From: Sphingomonas sp.
GTDB taxonomy: Bacteria; Pseudomonadota; Alphaproteobacteria; Sphingomonadales; Sphingomonadaceae
Direction: 5' to 3'
Assembly (NCBI GenBank): GCA_025936675.1
Contig: JAICSX010000019.1
Span: 1 to 37,930 of the forward strand
Length of the DNA stretch: 37,930 nucleotides
Part shown: positions 9,012-17,851 of the stretch, piece by piece
How positions within the stretch are numbered: position 1 is the stretch's first letter
How the letters are laid out: each line of letters begins with the position of its first letter
Notes under the pieces: generated by a model
Databases searched by the model: none
Told to the model about the DNA's origin: nothing
The model's input: the letters and a program-made list of their open reading frames with translations, nothing else
Made by a program: the position numbers and the translations under genes

Positions 9012-9287
9012 TCAGCCGACCTCATTGCGATATTCGTACAGGTGATGCTCGGAATAGAGTCCGGCCCGTAGATAGGGGCTGTTCTCGACCAGTGCTTCGG
9101 CCGCGGCGCGACCCTCGGCTTCGAAGATCATCAGCATCGCCGCGCGCCGACCGTGCGCGTCGCAGAGCGGCCCGACGGAATGGATCGTCAAATAGGGCTG
9201 TTGCAGGAAATCGTTGGCGGCCTGGTTGACCTCCTGCGGAATCGTTTCGTCACCGGCTTTAATGAAACCCATCCAGGCGAAGAGCAT
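9012..9287 (-). CDS. YciI-like protein
   Basis: A 91-residue cytoplasmic protein of the YCII-related (ferredoxin-like fold) type: MLFAWMGFIKAGDE at the start, HSVGPLCDAHGRRAAMLMIFEA in the middle with the family-typical His, and the SPYLRAGLY segment that matches the family signature SPY..AGL near the C terminus. No reaction is assigned for most family members. ATG 9287 is preceded by AGGAGA at suitable spacing. It is divergent from marR, and the intergenic region carries the palindrome at 9372-9393, so it could share that control. Confidence 0.8.
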   Translation of the reverse strand: MLFAWMGFIKAGDETIPQEVNQAANDFLQQPYLTIHSVGPLCDAHGRRAAMLMIFEAEGRAAAEALVENSPYLRAGLYSEHHLYEYRNEVG

Positions 9288-9371
9288 TTTCCGAAGTCTC
9301 CTGCAGCGCGGCCGAGTCCGCCGCCAACTACACCAAAACGCGGAACGAAGCTGCGGTTTAGGTGTTGCTTA

Positions 9372-9393
9372 ATATAAGCACGCTTACTATATC
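9372..9393. promoter_or_regulatory. Operator-like inverted repeat upstream of marR
   Basis: The core TAAGC-AC-GCTTA (9375-9386) is a perfect 5-2-5 inverted repeat extended imperfectly to 22 bases by ATA/TAT flanks. It is AT-rich in a GC-rich region and sits about 30 bases ahead of the marR start, in the gap shared with the divergent YciI-like gene. Size and style fit a MarR dimer site and autoregulation of the efflux operon. This is inference from position and symmetry. Confidence 0.6.
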
Positions 9394-9423
9394 GGTTGCT
9401 CGACGCAACGGGAATCGAAAAAG

Positions 9424-9867
9424 GTGGAAACGCTCCCATTCGAGATCGGCGAGACGGCGCACGCACTGCGCAAGGCGTTCGACCGCAGGGCGGTCGGGCT
9501 AGGCGTCACGCGCGCTCAATGGAAAGTGCTGTTTCGTTTGGCTCGGCACCCCGGCATGCGGCAGATCGACCTTGCCGACATGCTCGATATCGAGCCGATC
9601 ACGCTGTCGCGCATCGTTGACCGCCTCGAGGAAGGTGGTCTCGTCGAACGGGTCGCGGATCCGTCGGACCGCCGGGCATGGCGGCTTCACGTCACCGTAC
9701 GCGCACAGCCGCTCATCGCGAAGCTTCGAGCGATCGCCGACGACCTCATCGCTGACGCGTTTGCGGGGATTGACCGGAAAGACATTGAAATCACGCGGCA
9801 AGTACTGGGCAAGGCGCGCGAAAACGCATCCCGCGCAATGCCGATGAACAAGGCTTCGAATCAATGA
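9424..9867 (+). CDS. MarR family repressor of the adjacent efflux operon
   Basis: A 147-residue winged-helix protein. Residues about 25-105 contain GVTRAQWKVLFRLARHPGM, a recognition helix region DLADMLDIEPITLSRIVDRLEEGGLV, and the wing with DPSDRRAWRLHVT, all standard for MarR. It starts at GTG 9424. The stop overlaps the ATG of the membrane-fusion gene by four bases (ATGA), making it the first gene of a marR-emrA-emrB-reductase operon. By family behaviour, an aromatic or drug-like ligand would release it from the upstream palindrome at 9372-9393. Confidence 0.9.
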   Translation: METLPFEIGETAHALRKAFDRRAVGLGVTRAQWKVLFRLARHPGMRQIDLADMLDIEPITLSRIVDRLEEGGLVERVADPSDRRAWRLHVTVRAQPLIAKLRAIADDLIADAFAGIDRKDIEITRQVLGKARENASRAMPMNKASNQ

Positions 9868-10928
9868 ACAAGATGCAGACCGAACCGATCACTGCCGGCG
9901 AAGAAGCTGAGCAGCCGAAGCGCAAGCGCAGGATCAAGGTCGAGAAGGGCGGCTTTCTCCGCACCTTCCTGATGCTCGTCGTCCCCGCGCTGCTGATCGT
10001 CGGCGGCGGCTATTACTGGCTGACCAGCGGCAAGAGCGTCTCGACCGATGATGCGCAGGTCAAGCAGGACATCGTCTCGGTTAGCCCGCAGGTGAACGGG
10101 CAGGTGGTTCAGGTGCTCGTCCGCAACGGCATGCACGTGAAGCGAGGCGACGTGCTGTTCCGCATTGACTCGCAACCCTATCAGGTCGCGCTCGAGCAGG
10201 CGCAGGCGCAGCTCGCTGCCGCCCGGCTCCAGACGACTCAGCTGAAGACGACAGCCGCCGGGACCGGCGCCGACATCACCGGCTCCGAGGCCAATCTCAA
10301 GATCAAGCAGAATGCGCTGGCTCGCCAGTCGGCGCTGATAAAGCAGGGCTTCACCACGCGCGCCGACTATGAGGATGCGATCAATGAGGTGAAGACGGCC
10401 GAGCAGCAGCTCGCCGACGCCAAGGCCCGCGCCGCCAATGCGCATGCCGCGATCGCTCCGGGCGAGCAGCCCTCGATTGCGCAGGCGCAGGCGGCGATCG
10501 ACAAGGCGAAGCTCGACCTCGAGCGCACGGCGATCCGTGCGCCGATGGACGGCGTGGTCGAGAATGCCGACGACCTCCAGGTCGGCAAGATGGCCGTCCT
10601 CGGCGTCGGCGCTATGTCGATCGTGCACAGCTCCACCGCATGGGTCGAGGCGAACTTCAAGGAGAAGGACGTCGGCCGAATGGTGCCGGGCCAGCGCGCG
10701 GAAATCACCGTCGACGCCTATCCGGGAGTCAAATTCCCGGCGCATGTGCAGAGCATCGGCGCGGGCACGGGCAGCGAATTCTCATTGCTCCCGGCGCAGA
10801 ACGCCAACGGCAACTGGGTGAAGGTCACCCAGCGCGTGCCCGTAAGGATCGCGTTCAATCAAACGCCGTCGAAGCCGATGATCGCCGGCCTCTCCGTAAA
10901 CGCGACCGTCTACTTCGACAACAAATAG
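9864..10928 (+). CDS. emrA: EmrA/HlyD-type membrane fusion protein
   Basis: Periplasmic adaptor that links an inner-membrane MFS pump to an outer-membrane channel. It has 354 residues: a basic cytoplasmic N terminus, one membrane anchor at about 34-52, then the biotinyl-lipoyl half (STDDAQVKQDIVSVSPQVNGQV, NGMHVKRGDVLFRID), a long alpha-hairpin rich in Ala/Gln (about 105-215), and the returning lipoyl half with TAIRAPMDGVVENADDLQVG. It overlaps marR by four bases and is followed by emrB. ATG 9873 is an alternative start. No TolC homologue is in the window, so the outer-membrane partner must be elsewhere. Confidence 0.92.
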   Translation: MNKMQTEPITAGEEAEQPKRKRRIKVEKGGFLRTFLMLVVPALLIVGGGYYWLTSGKSVSTDDAQVKQDIVSVSPQVNGQVVQVLVRNGMHVKRGDVLFRIDSQPYQVALEQAQAQLAAARLQTTQLKTTAAGTGADITGSEANLKIKQNALARQSALIKQGFTTRADYEDAINEVKTAEQQLADAKARAANAHAAIAPGEQPSIAQAQAAIDKAKLDLERTAIRAPMDGVVENADDLQVGKMAVLGVGAMSIVHSSTAWVEANFKEKDVGRMVPGQRAEITVDAYPGVKFPAHVQSIGAGTGSEFSLLPAQNANGNWVKVTQRVPVRIAFNQTPSKPMIAGLSVNATVYFDNK

Positions 10929-10941
10929 GCGCTGCAGCGCG

Positions 10942-12480
10942 ATGGCCGAAGCCGCAACCCATGAACTGCCGACCGGCCGGCGGCTGATCGTCACCGTCGG
11001 GGTGATGGCAGCGGTGCTGCTGCAGGTTCTCGACACGACCATCGCCAACGTCGCGCTGCCGCACATGCAGGCGAGCCTCAGCGCGACGCAGGACACGATC
11101 AACTGGGTGCTGACGAGCTACATCGTCGCCTCGGCGATCGCGCTTCCGATCAGCGGCTGGCTGGCAGACCGGGTCGGACGGAAGCGGCTGCTCCTGATCT
11201 CGGTCGTCGTCTTCACGGCGGCATCTGTGGCCTGCGCTACGGCGACCTCGCTCAGCGAAATGGTGCTGTTCCGCGCGCTCCAGGGCGTCGGCGGCGCGTT
11301 CATCGTGCCGCTCGCCCAGGCGACCTTGTTCGATATCAACCCGCGCGAAAAGCACGGCCAGGCGATGGCCTTGTTCGGCGGCGGCGTGATGATCGGCCCA
11401 ATCCTTGGCCCGGTGCTCGGTGGTTGGCTGACCGACAATTACAACTGGCGCTGGGTGTTCCTGGTGAACCTGCCGGTCGGGATCCTCTGCATCCTCATCA
11501 TGATGCGGTTCATGCCGACGACCGAGACGCACAAGCGCAAGTTCGATATGTTCGGCTTCGCGCTCCTCGCAATCGCGTTGGCATCGCTTCAATTCTGTCT
11601 CGACCGCGGCCAACAAAAGGACTGGTTCTCGAGCTGGGAGATCATCCTCGAGGCGGGCCTCGCCATCGCGACTGGCTGGATGTTCTTGGTCCACATGATC
11701 ACGTCCAACCATCCTTTATTCGACCGGCAGATGTTCAAGGACCGCAATTTCGCGACCAGCCTGGTCTTCATGGCGGTGACGGGCGTGCTGCTCCTCGCCG
11801 GCCTCGCGCTGCTGCCGCCGCTACTGCAAAACATGTACGGCTATTCGGTATTGCAGTCGGGATTCCTGACCGCGCCGCGCGGACTCGGCACGTTGTTCTC
11901 AATGCTCATCGCGGGCCGGCTAACCGGCAAGGTCGACTCGCGGCTGCTGGTTGGAATCGGCGTCCTCTGCATGGGAACCTCGCTCTACATGATGACCGGC
12001 TTCGCCATCGACCAGCCGTCGCGGCCGGTGATCATGAGCGGCGTCGTCCAGGGGCTCGGTCTCGGTCTGATCTTCGTGCCGCTCCAGACGCTCGCGTTCG
12101 AGACCTTGCCGGCGAAGGCGCGGACCACGGGCGCCGCGCTCCTCAACCTGTCGCGGAACATCGGCGGCTCGGTCGGCATCTCGGTAGTAAGCACCGAGCT
12201 CGTACGCCTAACCCAGGTCAGCCACGCCGACATGGCAGCGCAGATCACACAGAACACGATCCCGACCGCGGACCCGACTCTCCTCCAGACGGTTGCGCCT
12301 GTCGCGGGACCAGCCGCGCTCGCCTACATCAACGCTATCATCACCAAGCAGGCTTTGTTCATTGCCTATCTCGATGATTTCAAGCTGATGATGATCATCA
12401 CCTTCGCGATCCTGCCGCTGCTGTTCTTCATGAAGCGCGGGAGCAAGGCGGACGACACGCCGATGGTGCACATGGATTAG
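10942..12480 (+). CDS. emrB: DHA2-type drug:H+ antiporter, EmrB/QacA family
   Basis: A 512-residue inner-membrane transporter with about 14 transmembrane helices. Motif D1-like [13 protein letters not shown] lies in helix 1, motif [15 protein letters not shown] between helices 2 and 3, and the antiporter motif [12 protein letters not shown] in helix 5, followed by [12 protein letters not shown]. It acts with EmrA to export hydrophobic compounds across both membranes. The gap to emrA is 13 bases, almost wholly a 12-base palindrome (GCGCTGCAGCGC), and no clear Shine-Dalgarno is present, so translation may depend on emrA. The gene symbol is by family; substrate unknown. Confidence 0.93.
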   Translation: MAEAATHELPTGRRLIVTVGVMAAVLLQVLDTTIANVALPHMQASLSATQDTINWVLTSYIVASAIALPISGWLADRVGRKRLLLISVVVFTAASVACATATSLSEMVLFRALQGVGGAFIVPLAQATLFDINPREKHGQAMALFGGGVMIGPILGPVLGGWLTDNYNWRWVFLVNLPVGILCILIMMRFMPTTETHKRKFDMFGFALLAIALASLQFCLDRGQQKDWFSSWEIILEAGLAIATGWMFLVHMITSNHPLFDRQMFKDRNFATSLVFMAVTGVLLLAGLALLPPLLQNMYGYSVLQSGFLTAPRGLGTLFSMLIAGRLTGKVDSRLLVGIGVLCMGTSLYMMTGFAIDQPSRPVIMSGVVQGLGLGLIFVPLQTLAFETLPAKARTTGAALLNLSRNIGGSVGISVVSTELVRLTQVSHADMAAQITQNTIPTADPTLLQTVAPVAGPAALAYINAIITKQALFIAYLDDFKLMMIITFAILPLLFFMKRGSKADDTPMVHMD

Positions 12481-12496
12481 AAAAAAGGAGACGAGC

Positions 12497-13492
12497 ATGT
12501 TCGAGATCGGCAAGCGGCGCCTTGGAGCCAATGGTCCGGAAGTTTCGGCGATCGGCCTCGGCTGCATGGGTATGAGCGAATTCTACGGATCCGGAAACGA
12601 GCAGGAGTCGATCGCGACGATCCATCACGCGCTCGATCGCGGCGTGACCTTCCTCGACACCGCCGACATGTACGGCTGGGGAAAGAATGAGGAGCTGGTG
12701 GGCAAAGCGATTGCGGACCGCCGCGACGCGGTGTTCCTTGCCACCAAGTTCGGCAATGTCCGCGGTCCGGCCGGTGAGTTCCTCGGCGTCCGCGGCGACG
12801 CCGAATACGTCCGCTCCGCCTGCGAGGCGAGCCTAAAGCGCCTCAACATCGATGTCATCGACCTCTACTACCAGCACCGCGTCGACACCAAGGTACCGAT
12901 CGAGGATACGGTCGGCGAGATGGTGCGCCTGAAGGAAGAGGGGAAGATCCGCTTCCTCGGCCTTTCGGAAGCAGCGCCGCAGACGATCCGACGCGCCGCC
13001 GCAGTCCATGAGATCACGGCGGTCCAGACCGAGCTGTCGCTCTGGAGCCGGGACGCAGAAGCCGACGTGCTTCCGACGGTGCGCGAGCTCGGCATCGGCT
13101 ATGTCGCTTATTCGCCGCTCGGTCGCGGGTTCCTGAGCGGCCGCTTCAAGTCGCCGGACGACTTCCCCGATGACGATTTCCGCAAGTTCCATCCGCGATT
13201 CCAGGGCGAGAATTTCGAGAAGAACATCCAGCTCGTCCGCGAGGTCGAGAAGATGGCCGAGAAGAAGGGCTGCACGACCGCTCAGCTGGCGCTCGCGTGG
13301 GTGCTGGCGCAGGGCGAGGACGTCGTGCCGATCCCAGGCACCAAGCATGTTCGCTACCTCGATGAGAATATCGGCGCACTCGAGGTGAAGCTCAGCGACG
13401 AAGACTTGAAGCGGCTCGACGAGATCCTGCCTCCGGGCGCTGCAGCCGGCGAGCGCTATCACGCCCGCGGCATGGAGACCGTGAATCGATAA
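12497..13492 (+). CDS. Aldo/keto reductase
   Basis: A 331-residue (alpha/beta)8 NADPH-dependent carbonyl reductase. The catalytic tetrad is complete: Asp54 and Tyr59 in [11 protein letters not shown], Lys84 in ATKFG, His127 in YYQHRVD. The C-terminal NADPH-binding part has [19 protein letters not shown]. It starts 16 bases after emrB with a strong AGGAG site, so it is the last gene of the marR-emrAB operon and may detoxify an aldehyde or quinone that the pump also handles (inference). It directly abuts the convergent next gene with no room for a terminator. Confidence 0.92.
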   Translation: MFEIGKRRLGANGPEVSAIGLGCMGMSEFYGSGNEQESIATIHHALDRGVTFLDTADMYGWGKNEELVGKAIADRRDAVFLATKFGNVRGPAGEFLGVRGDAEYVRSACEASLKRLNIDVIDLYYQHRVDTKVPIEDTVGEMVRLKEEGKIRFLGLSEAAPQTIRRAAAVHEITAVQTELSLWSRDAEADVLPTVRELGIGYVAYSPLGRGFLSGRFKSPDDFPDDDFRKFHPRFQGENFEKNIQLVREVEKMAEKKGCTTAQLALAWVLAQGEDVVPIPGTKHVRYLDENIGALEVKLSDEDLKRLDEILPPGAAAGERYHARGMETVNR

Positions 13493-15456
13493 TCAGGTCG
13501 TTGGTTGCCCAGTATCGGGCAGGATCCGGAGCGGTCCCGCGTTGGAACCCGATTCCAGGCGCCAAATGATCGGTTGGTAGACTCCGCGGCATGCGTTTGC
13601 TTTGCCGTCGCGCGTGGGCGCGATGTAGCGCACCGTCGTTAGACCTTTGTCGCTTGCTTCATCAAAGAGCCCGGACGGAATCGAGTACAGAATCCGGTGC
13701 CTTCCAACGTCGCCCGTCGAGGTCACGTCGAAATCGTACAATACCGCTCCCTGCTGATCGCCTAGTACGAGTTCCTGCGGATAATCGCCGTAAGAGAAAT
13801 GATGCTCGAGAAGCTTTGGCGGCTGAAACGTCGCGACGCAGAGGTCAGGCGCCAATTGCGCCGACACGAGGGTTGCTGCGGCCTCGCTATCCCTCAACAG
13901 CGTGCGCTGTGCCTTCGCGAGCATGAGGAGCCAGGATTGACGCTCGATGCCGCTGAGCGCCGGAGTGATCCTTGGGCTCATATCGATGACGAACTGCGCG
14001 GCGGCTCCCGGCCATTCGTTTGGCAGATTGTTCATCATCAGGGCGATGACCGGTCGTGCGAGTTCGGGTGGCATTTCGCGCAGCGGTTCGAGCGCGATCT
14101 GAGAATGGGCTTCCCCGTTGTCTTCGGTATTGGCCGGCTGGAGCAACCGCGCACGCGCCTTTACGGGCGAAGCCAGCCAGTCAGGTGCGCCGCGGCGTCG
14201 CAATCCGGCGACGAACTCCGCGGTCAAGTCCGTAAATTGAGCGACAGGCACCGGGTCGCCGGCCCGAACGCGTGCTTCCAGCAATAATAGCTGCTGCCAC
14301 CGTGGTCCGATCAGCAGCGGGCTATCCTTGCCATATTTTGCAACGAGCGCATCGACCCGATTTGCAACCGCCTTGAGGTGCTGGTCGTCGGATTCGAAGC
14401 TCGCCGAGACCGGGTAGAGTCCTTGCCCGACTAACCAGTCGAGCAGCGGACTGCGATTTAGGGGCTTTGTCAGGACACTGGCACTGACGACGGTGCGGCA
14501 AGCTACCGTGAAGACGGTTCCGAACGGCGCGCGGCTATCCGCGCCCGCCTTTACCGGCACGGTGAGCGACAGCGCATCGTTGAACGCGCGGACGATCTCG
14601 GGCCGGCTCGCGCTAATGGGGATCAGCTGCCGAATGCCGTAAGGGCCGCTGTCATAGCCGAAAATCACAAAATCGGAGGGTCGCACTCCCCCGGTTCCGC
14701 AAACGGGTAGTTGGTCGCTAAGCGCCGCATTGGCTGTAACCGCCAAGCCGCCGGCGGAGGTCAGCATCGCTCGCTCCAAGCGGGTGTCGTGACGCGCTGC
14801 TGCAATACCGGCGCGGAGCACGGAGACTTGCAAGGGCGCCAAGCTTTCGACCGGCGCAATGTTCGCGTCCGCCCAAGCATCGCGCGCTGCTCGATCCGCG
14901 CTGCCGAGATCCCCTTGGAGCGAGCTTGCTGCAGCGACGATGGCCTGGGCCTCCCAACGCCGCGGTGTAGCGGGACCAGTTGCAATATTGCTGACCTGCG
15001 CCTTCGCCGCAGCAGGATTATCGGGCAAGATTGCGCGCGCGATGCTCAACGCCGCCTCTTCCTTGTCGACGTCACTGGAACTTGCAGCAAAGGCTTCGCG
15101 GTACGCCGCCAGGGCGTTCGTTTTCCGATTGCTTCCAGCGCTTTGCCATACGCAAGGCCAGTTTCGGCTCTTAGCGGCAGCGGAAGGGCTCCCAGGGGAG
15201 CATTGTCGAGATACGCTGCGGCGCCTTCGAAGTTATTGGATGCGAGGGCTACGCGGCCGATGAGCGCGTTTAGCAGCGGGTCGGGTTTGGGCTTGCCATT
15301 GGACGGCATCCGCTCCGCGATTAGCTTGTCGATAATGACTGTCGCATCCGTTACGTGCCCGACCGCGAGCGCCTGATCGAACGACTCTACTTCCGTCTGC
15401 GGAGGCGCCTCTGCGGTGAGTGCCGTCGTCGCAATGAGCAGAATCAAACTACGCAT
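13493..15456 (-). pseudogene. Exported helical-repeat protein with TonB-C-like C terminus, frameshifted
   Basis: Restored over one frameshift, this is a protein of about 654 residues. It starts at ATG 15456 (GGGAG seven bases ahead) with a signal peptide MRSLILLIATTALTA. The N-terminal part has TPR-like helical repeats (for example LNALIGRVALASNNFEGAAAYL). The middle is unrecognised. Near the C terminus, FSYGDYPQELVLGDQQGAVL..DFDVTSTGDV....SIPSGLFDEA..K resembles the TonB C-terminal fold. The frame breaks at about 15118-15124, where an AAAA run needs one more A; the second frame then reads NALAAYREAF onward without stops to 13493. The esterase gene lies 25 bases upstream on the same strand. 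Function not recognised. Confidence 0.75.
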
Positions 15457-15481
15457 ACATGAACTCCCTCGGTAACTCGGT

Positions 15482-16456
15482 TCAGCCCCCGTGCTTGCGC
15501 ATCCACAGCGCGAAGAGATCGGGCCAGCGCGAGCCGGGCAAATCCTTCGGAAGATGCAAGCCGAACCCGTGGCCGCCGTCGGCGAAGAGATGCGCTTCGA
15601 CGTTTGCCTTGGCGGCGAGGCAGGCGTTGATCCAATGCTGGCTGTTGGGCGGCAGCACGAGCCCATCATCCATCGCCGCCGCGATGAAGCTCGGCGGCGT
15701 GTGCTTCGTGACGTGCAATGCGGGTGAGCGCGCAGCGACCAGCTGCGGTGAAGGATTGGGGCCGAGGAGGTTCGGACCGGAAACACCGTTCGTTTCCTTC
15801 GGGTCGAGGCTGATTACAGGGTAGACGAGCCCGACGAACGCCGGACGCGCCGATAGCTGATCGGCGGCATCGACGCGCGAATAGACGCGCGCGCCATGCG
15901 ACACGGCGAGGTCCGCGGCGAGATGGCCGCCGGCAGAGAAGCCCAGTGCTCCGAGCCGCGCCGGATCGATGCGGAAATCGGCTGCACGGGCGCGGATCAG
16001 CCGCACCGCCCGCTGCGCATCCTGAAGGGCGACGAGCGAGCGGTCCGACCAACCTTCGACCGGCAGGCGATAGGCGAGGATGAAGCAGGTCGTGCGTTCT
16101 GCGTTGAAGCGTTCGGCTGGGTCGAGGCCCTCGTTCTGCACCGACAGGAACTCGTAGCCGCCGCCCGGAAGCACCAGCAAGGATGAGCCGTCTGGACGGG
16201 CAGGACGGTAGACGTGCACTTCCGGGAACGGCACGCCGCGGATCCACAATTCCTGGTTGGGCGGCGGGTTGTTCATCGTCCAATTCGGAACGATCGGCTT
16301 GGCCGGAGCACCGGGCGGCTTGCCGGGCCAGAGCGGGAAGCGTTCTTTAGGCGGGAAGAACGGATTGCCTTCATAAGGCGTCGGCGCCTGAGCGGCTGCG
16401 GCACCGGCGAGCAGCGCAACGCCGCTGCCGAGGAAGGTTCTTCGTTCGATCTTCAC
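15482..16456 (-). CDS. Exported alpha/beta-hydrolase, acetyl-xylan esterase-like
   Basis: A 324-residue serine hydrolase of the BD-FAE/lipase-3-like type. The N terminus ERRTFLGSGVALLAG has a twin-arginine look and a hydrophobic core, so export by Tat or Sec is likely. LVLPGGGYEFLS gives the oxyanion-hole region, GFSAGG the nucleophile Ser elbow, AAMDDGLVLP the Asp, and FADGGHGFGL the His. The start is GTG 16456 behind GAGGGG; a longer frame to 16495 would overlap the amidohydrolase. It sits between the amidohydrolase and the frameshifted TonB-C protein in what looks like one minus-strand transcript. Natural substrate not determined. Confidence 0.85.
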   Translation of the reverse strand: MKIERRTFLGSGVALLAGAAAAQAPTPYEGNPFFPPKERFPLWPGKPPGAPAKPIVPNWTMNNPPPNQELWIRGVPFPEVHVYRPARPDGSSLLVLPGGGYEFLSVQNEGLDPAERFNAERTTCFILAYRLPVEGWSDRSLVALQDAQRAVRLIRARAADFRIDPARLGALGFSAGGHLAADLAVSHGARVYSRVDAADQLSARPAFVGLVYPVISLDPKETNGVSGPNLLGPNPSPQLVAARSPALHVTKHTPPSFIAAAMDDGLVLPPNSQHWINACLAAKANVEAHLFADGGHGFGLHLPKDLPGSRWPDLFALWMRKHGG

Positions 16457-16469
16457 GCTTACTGCCCCT

Positions 16470-17729
16470 CTACGGCTGGCGGACGACCTGGCCACCCTTC
16501 ATGACGAAGTTCACATGCTCGGCGGCTGAGACGTCGCGCGTCGGGTCGCTGGGCATTGCGACGAGATCGGCAAGCAAGCCGGGCTTGATCGCGCCCCGGT
16601 CGGAGAGATGGAAGATCGACGCGTTACTGGAAGTAGCAGCGATCATCACTTGCGCTGCCGGCATTCCGGCGTGCTGCATCGCCTCCATCTCGAGCCAGTT
16701 CTTACCGTGCGCGAAAACTCCGACGTCGCCGCCCATGCAGATCTTCACCCCAGCCTGCATCGCCATTCGGAACGAGCGGCGGTTCTCCTGGACACTCTCG
16801 GGCGCAGGCTCCTGGCCGTTCCAGTTCTGGAAGTATCGCGCATAGGCTTCTGACGCGCCGAGCGTCGGGCACAGCGCGGTGCCGCGGTCATGCATCAGCT
16901 TGAACACTTCCGGCGTGCCGCCATAGCCATGCTCGACCGTGTCGACGCCGGCGAGGATCGCGCGGCGCATGCCTTCGGCGGTGGTCGCATGGGCGGCGGC
17001 CAGGCGGCCCGCATCGTGAGCGACGGCGACGCCCGCAGCCATCTCTGCTTCGGTCAGCGTCGGCCGGCTCGGCTCGCCCGGCAGGTAATGATAGTCGGCG
17101 TACATCTTGATGACGTCGGCGCCCGCGGCGATCTGGTCGCGCGCGGCCTTGGTCATCTCGTCGGCGCCGCTGACCTCCTCGGCGCCTTGCGGGATCTTCA
17201 CGCCCGGCTCGAACCCCTTGGGGCCATAGGCGCCACGAGCGACATTGGCCTTCGTCGCGACGAGCATCCGCGGACCCGGGATGATCCCCTCGTTGATCGC
17301 CTGCTTGATGCCCACGTCGGCATAGCCCGCGCCCTCGGTGCCGAGGTCGCGCTCGGTGGTGAAACCGGCGTCGAGCGTCTTCCTGACATGGACCACGGCC
17401 CGCGCGGTCCGCAGCGCCAGCGGCTCGTGAAGGACCTGATCGTCCCACTTCGTCTCGTTGTACGGGTGCAGGAAGATATGCGAGTGGCCCTCGATCAGCC
17501 CGGGGGTCAGAGTCTCGCCGGGGAGGTCGATGACCTTCGCTCCCGCCGGAGCGGTGAGGCTCGGTCCGACCGCAGCGATCTTGTCGCCTTCGACGAGCAC
17601 CTGCCAGCCGGGATGCGGCTGCGGATTCACGCCGTCGAACACCTGCGCGGGCCGAAGGAGGTATGTGTCGGCTGACGCCGGCATTGCGGAACTGGCGATG
17701 GCTGCAACCATGGCAATCAGAAAACGCAT
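16470..17729 (-). CDS. Exported metal-dependent amidohydrolase (imidazolonepropionase/prolidase-like)
   Basis: A 419-residue amidohydrolase-superfamily protein with a Sec signal peptide (MRFLIAMVAAIASSAMPASA). Metal ligands of the TIM barrel are visible: EGHSH, Lys in DVIKMY, His in AAHATT, His in VEHGYG and Asp in CMGGDVG. The ATG at 17729, behind GGGAGGG, is preferred over an upstream in-frame start at 17795. Exported members of this group cleave Xaa-Pro or Xaa-Arg/Lys dipeptides or cyclic amides; the exact substrate is not readable here. It is divergent from the CadC-like regulator (122 bases between starts) and begins the minus-strand set. Confidence 0.85.
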   Translation of the reverse strand: MRFLIAMVAAIASSAMPASADTYLLRPAQVFDGVNPQPHPGWQVLVEGDKIAAVGPSLTAPAGAKVIDLPGETLTPGLIEGHSHIFLHPYNETKWDDQVLHEPLALRTARAVVHVRKTLDAGFTTERDLGTEGAGYADVGIKQAINEGIIPGPRMLVATKANVARGAYGPKGFEPGVKIPQGAEEVSGADEMTKAARDQIAAGADVIKMYADYHYLPGEPSRPTLTEAEMAAGVAVAHDAGRLAAAHATTAEGMRRAILAGVDTVEHGYGGTPEVFKLMHDRGTALCPTLGASEAYARYFQNWNGQEPAPESVQENRRSFRMAMQAGVKICMGGDVGVFAHGKNWLEMEAMQHAGMPAAQVMIAATSSNASIFHLSDRGAIKPGLLADLVAMPSDPTRDVSAAEHVNFVMKGGQVVRQP

Positions 17730-17851
17730 CACGGCCCTCCCGGTTTGCAGCAGCCTAGAATCGAAATGCAGGCAAGGGAAAGACCCGATCGTCATGCGGT
17801 TCGACCGGTCGGCGATGTTGCGCTATGTTACTAATCCGGGGGGCATCGTCG

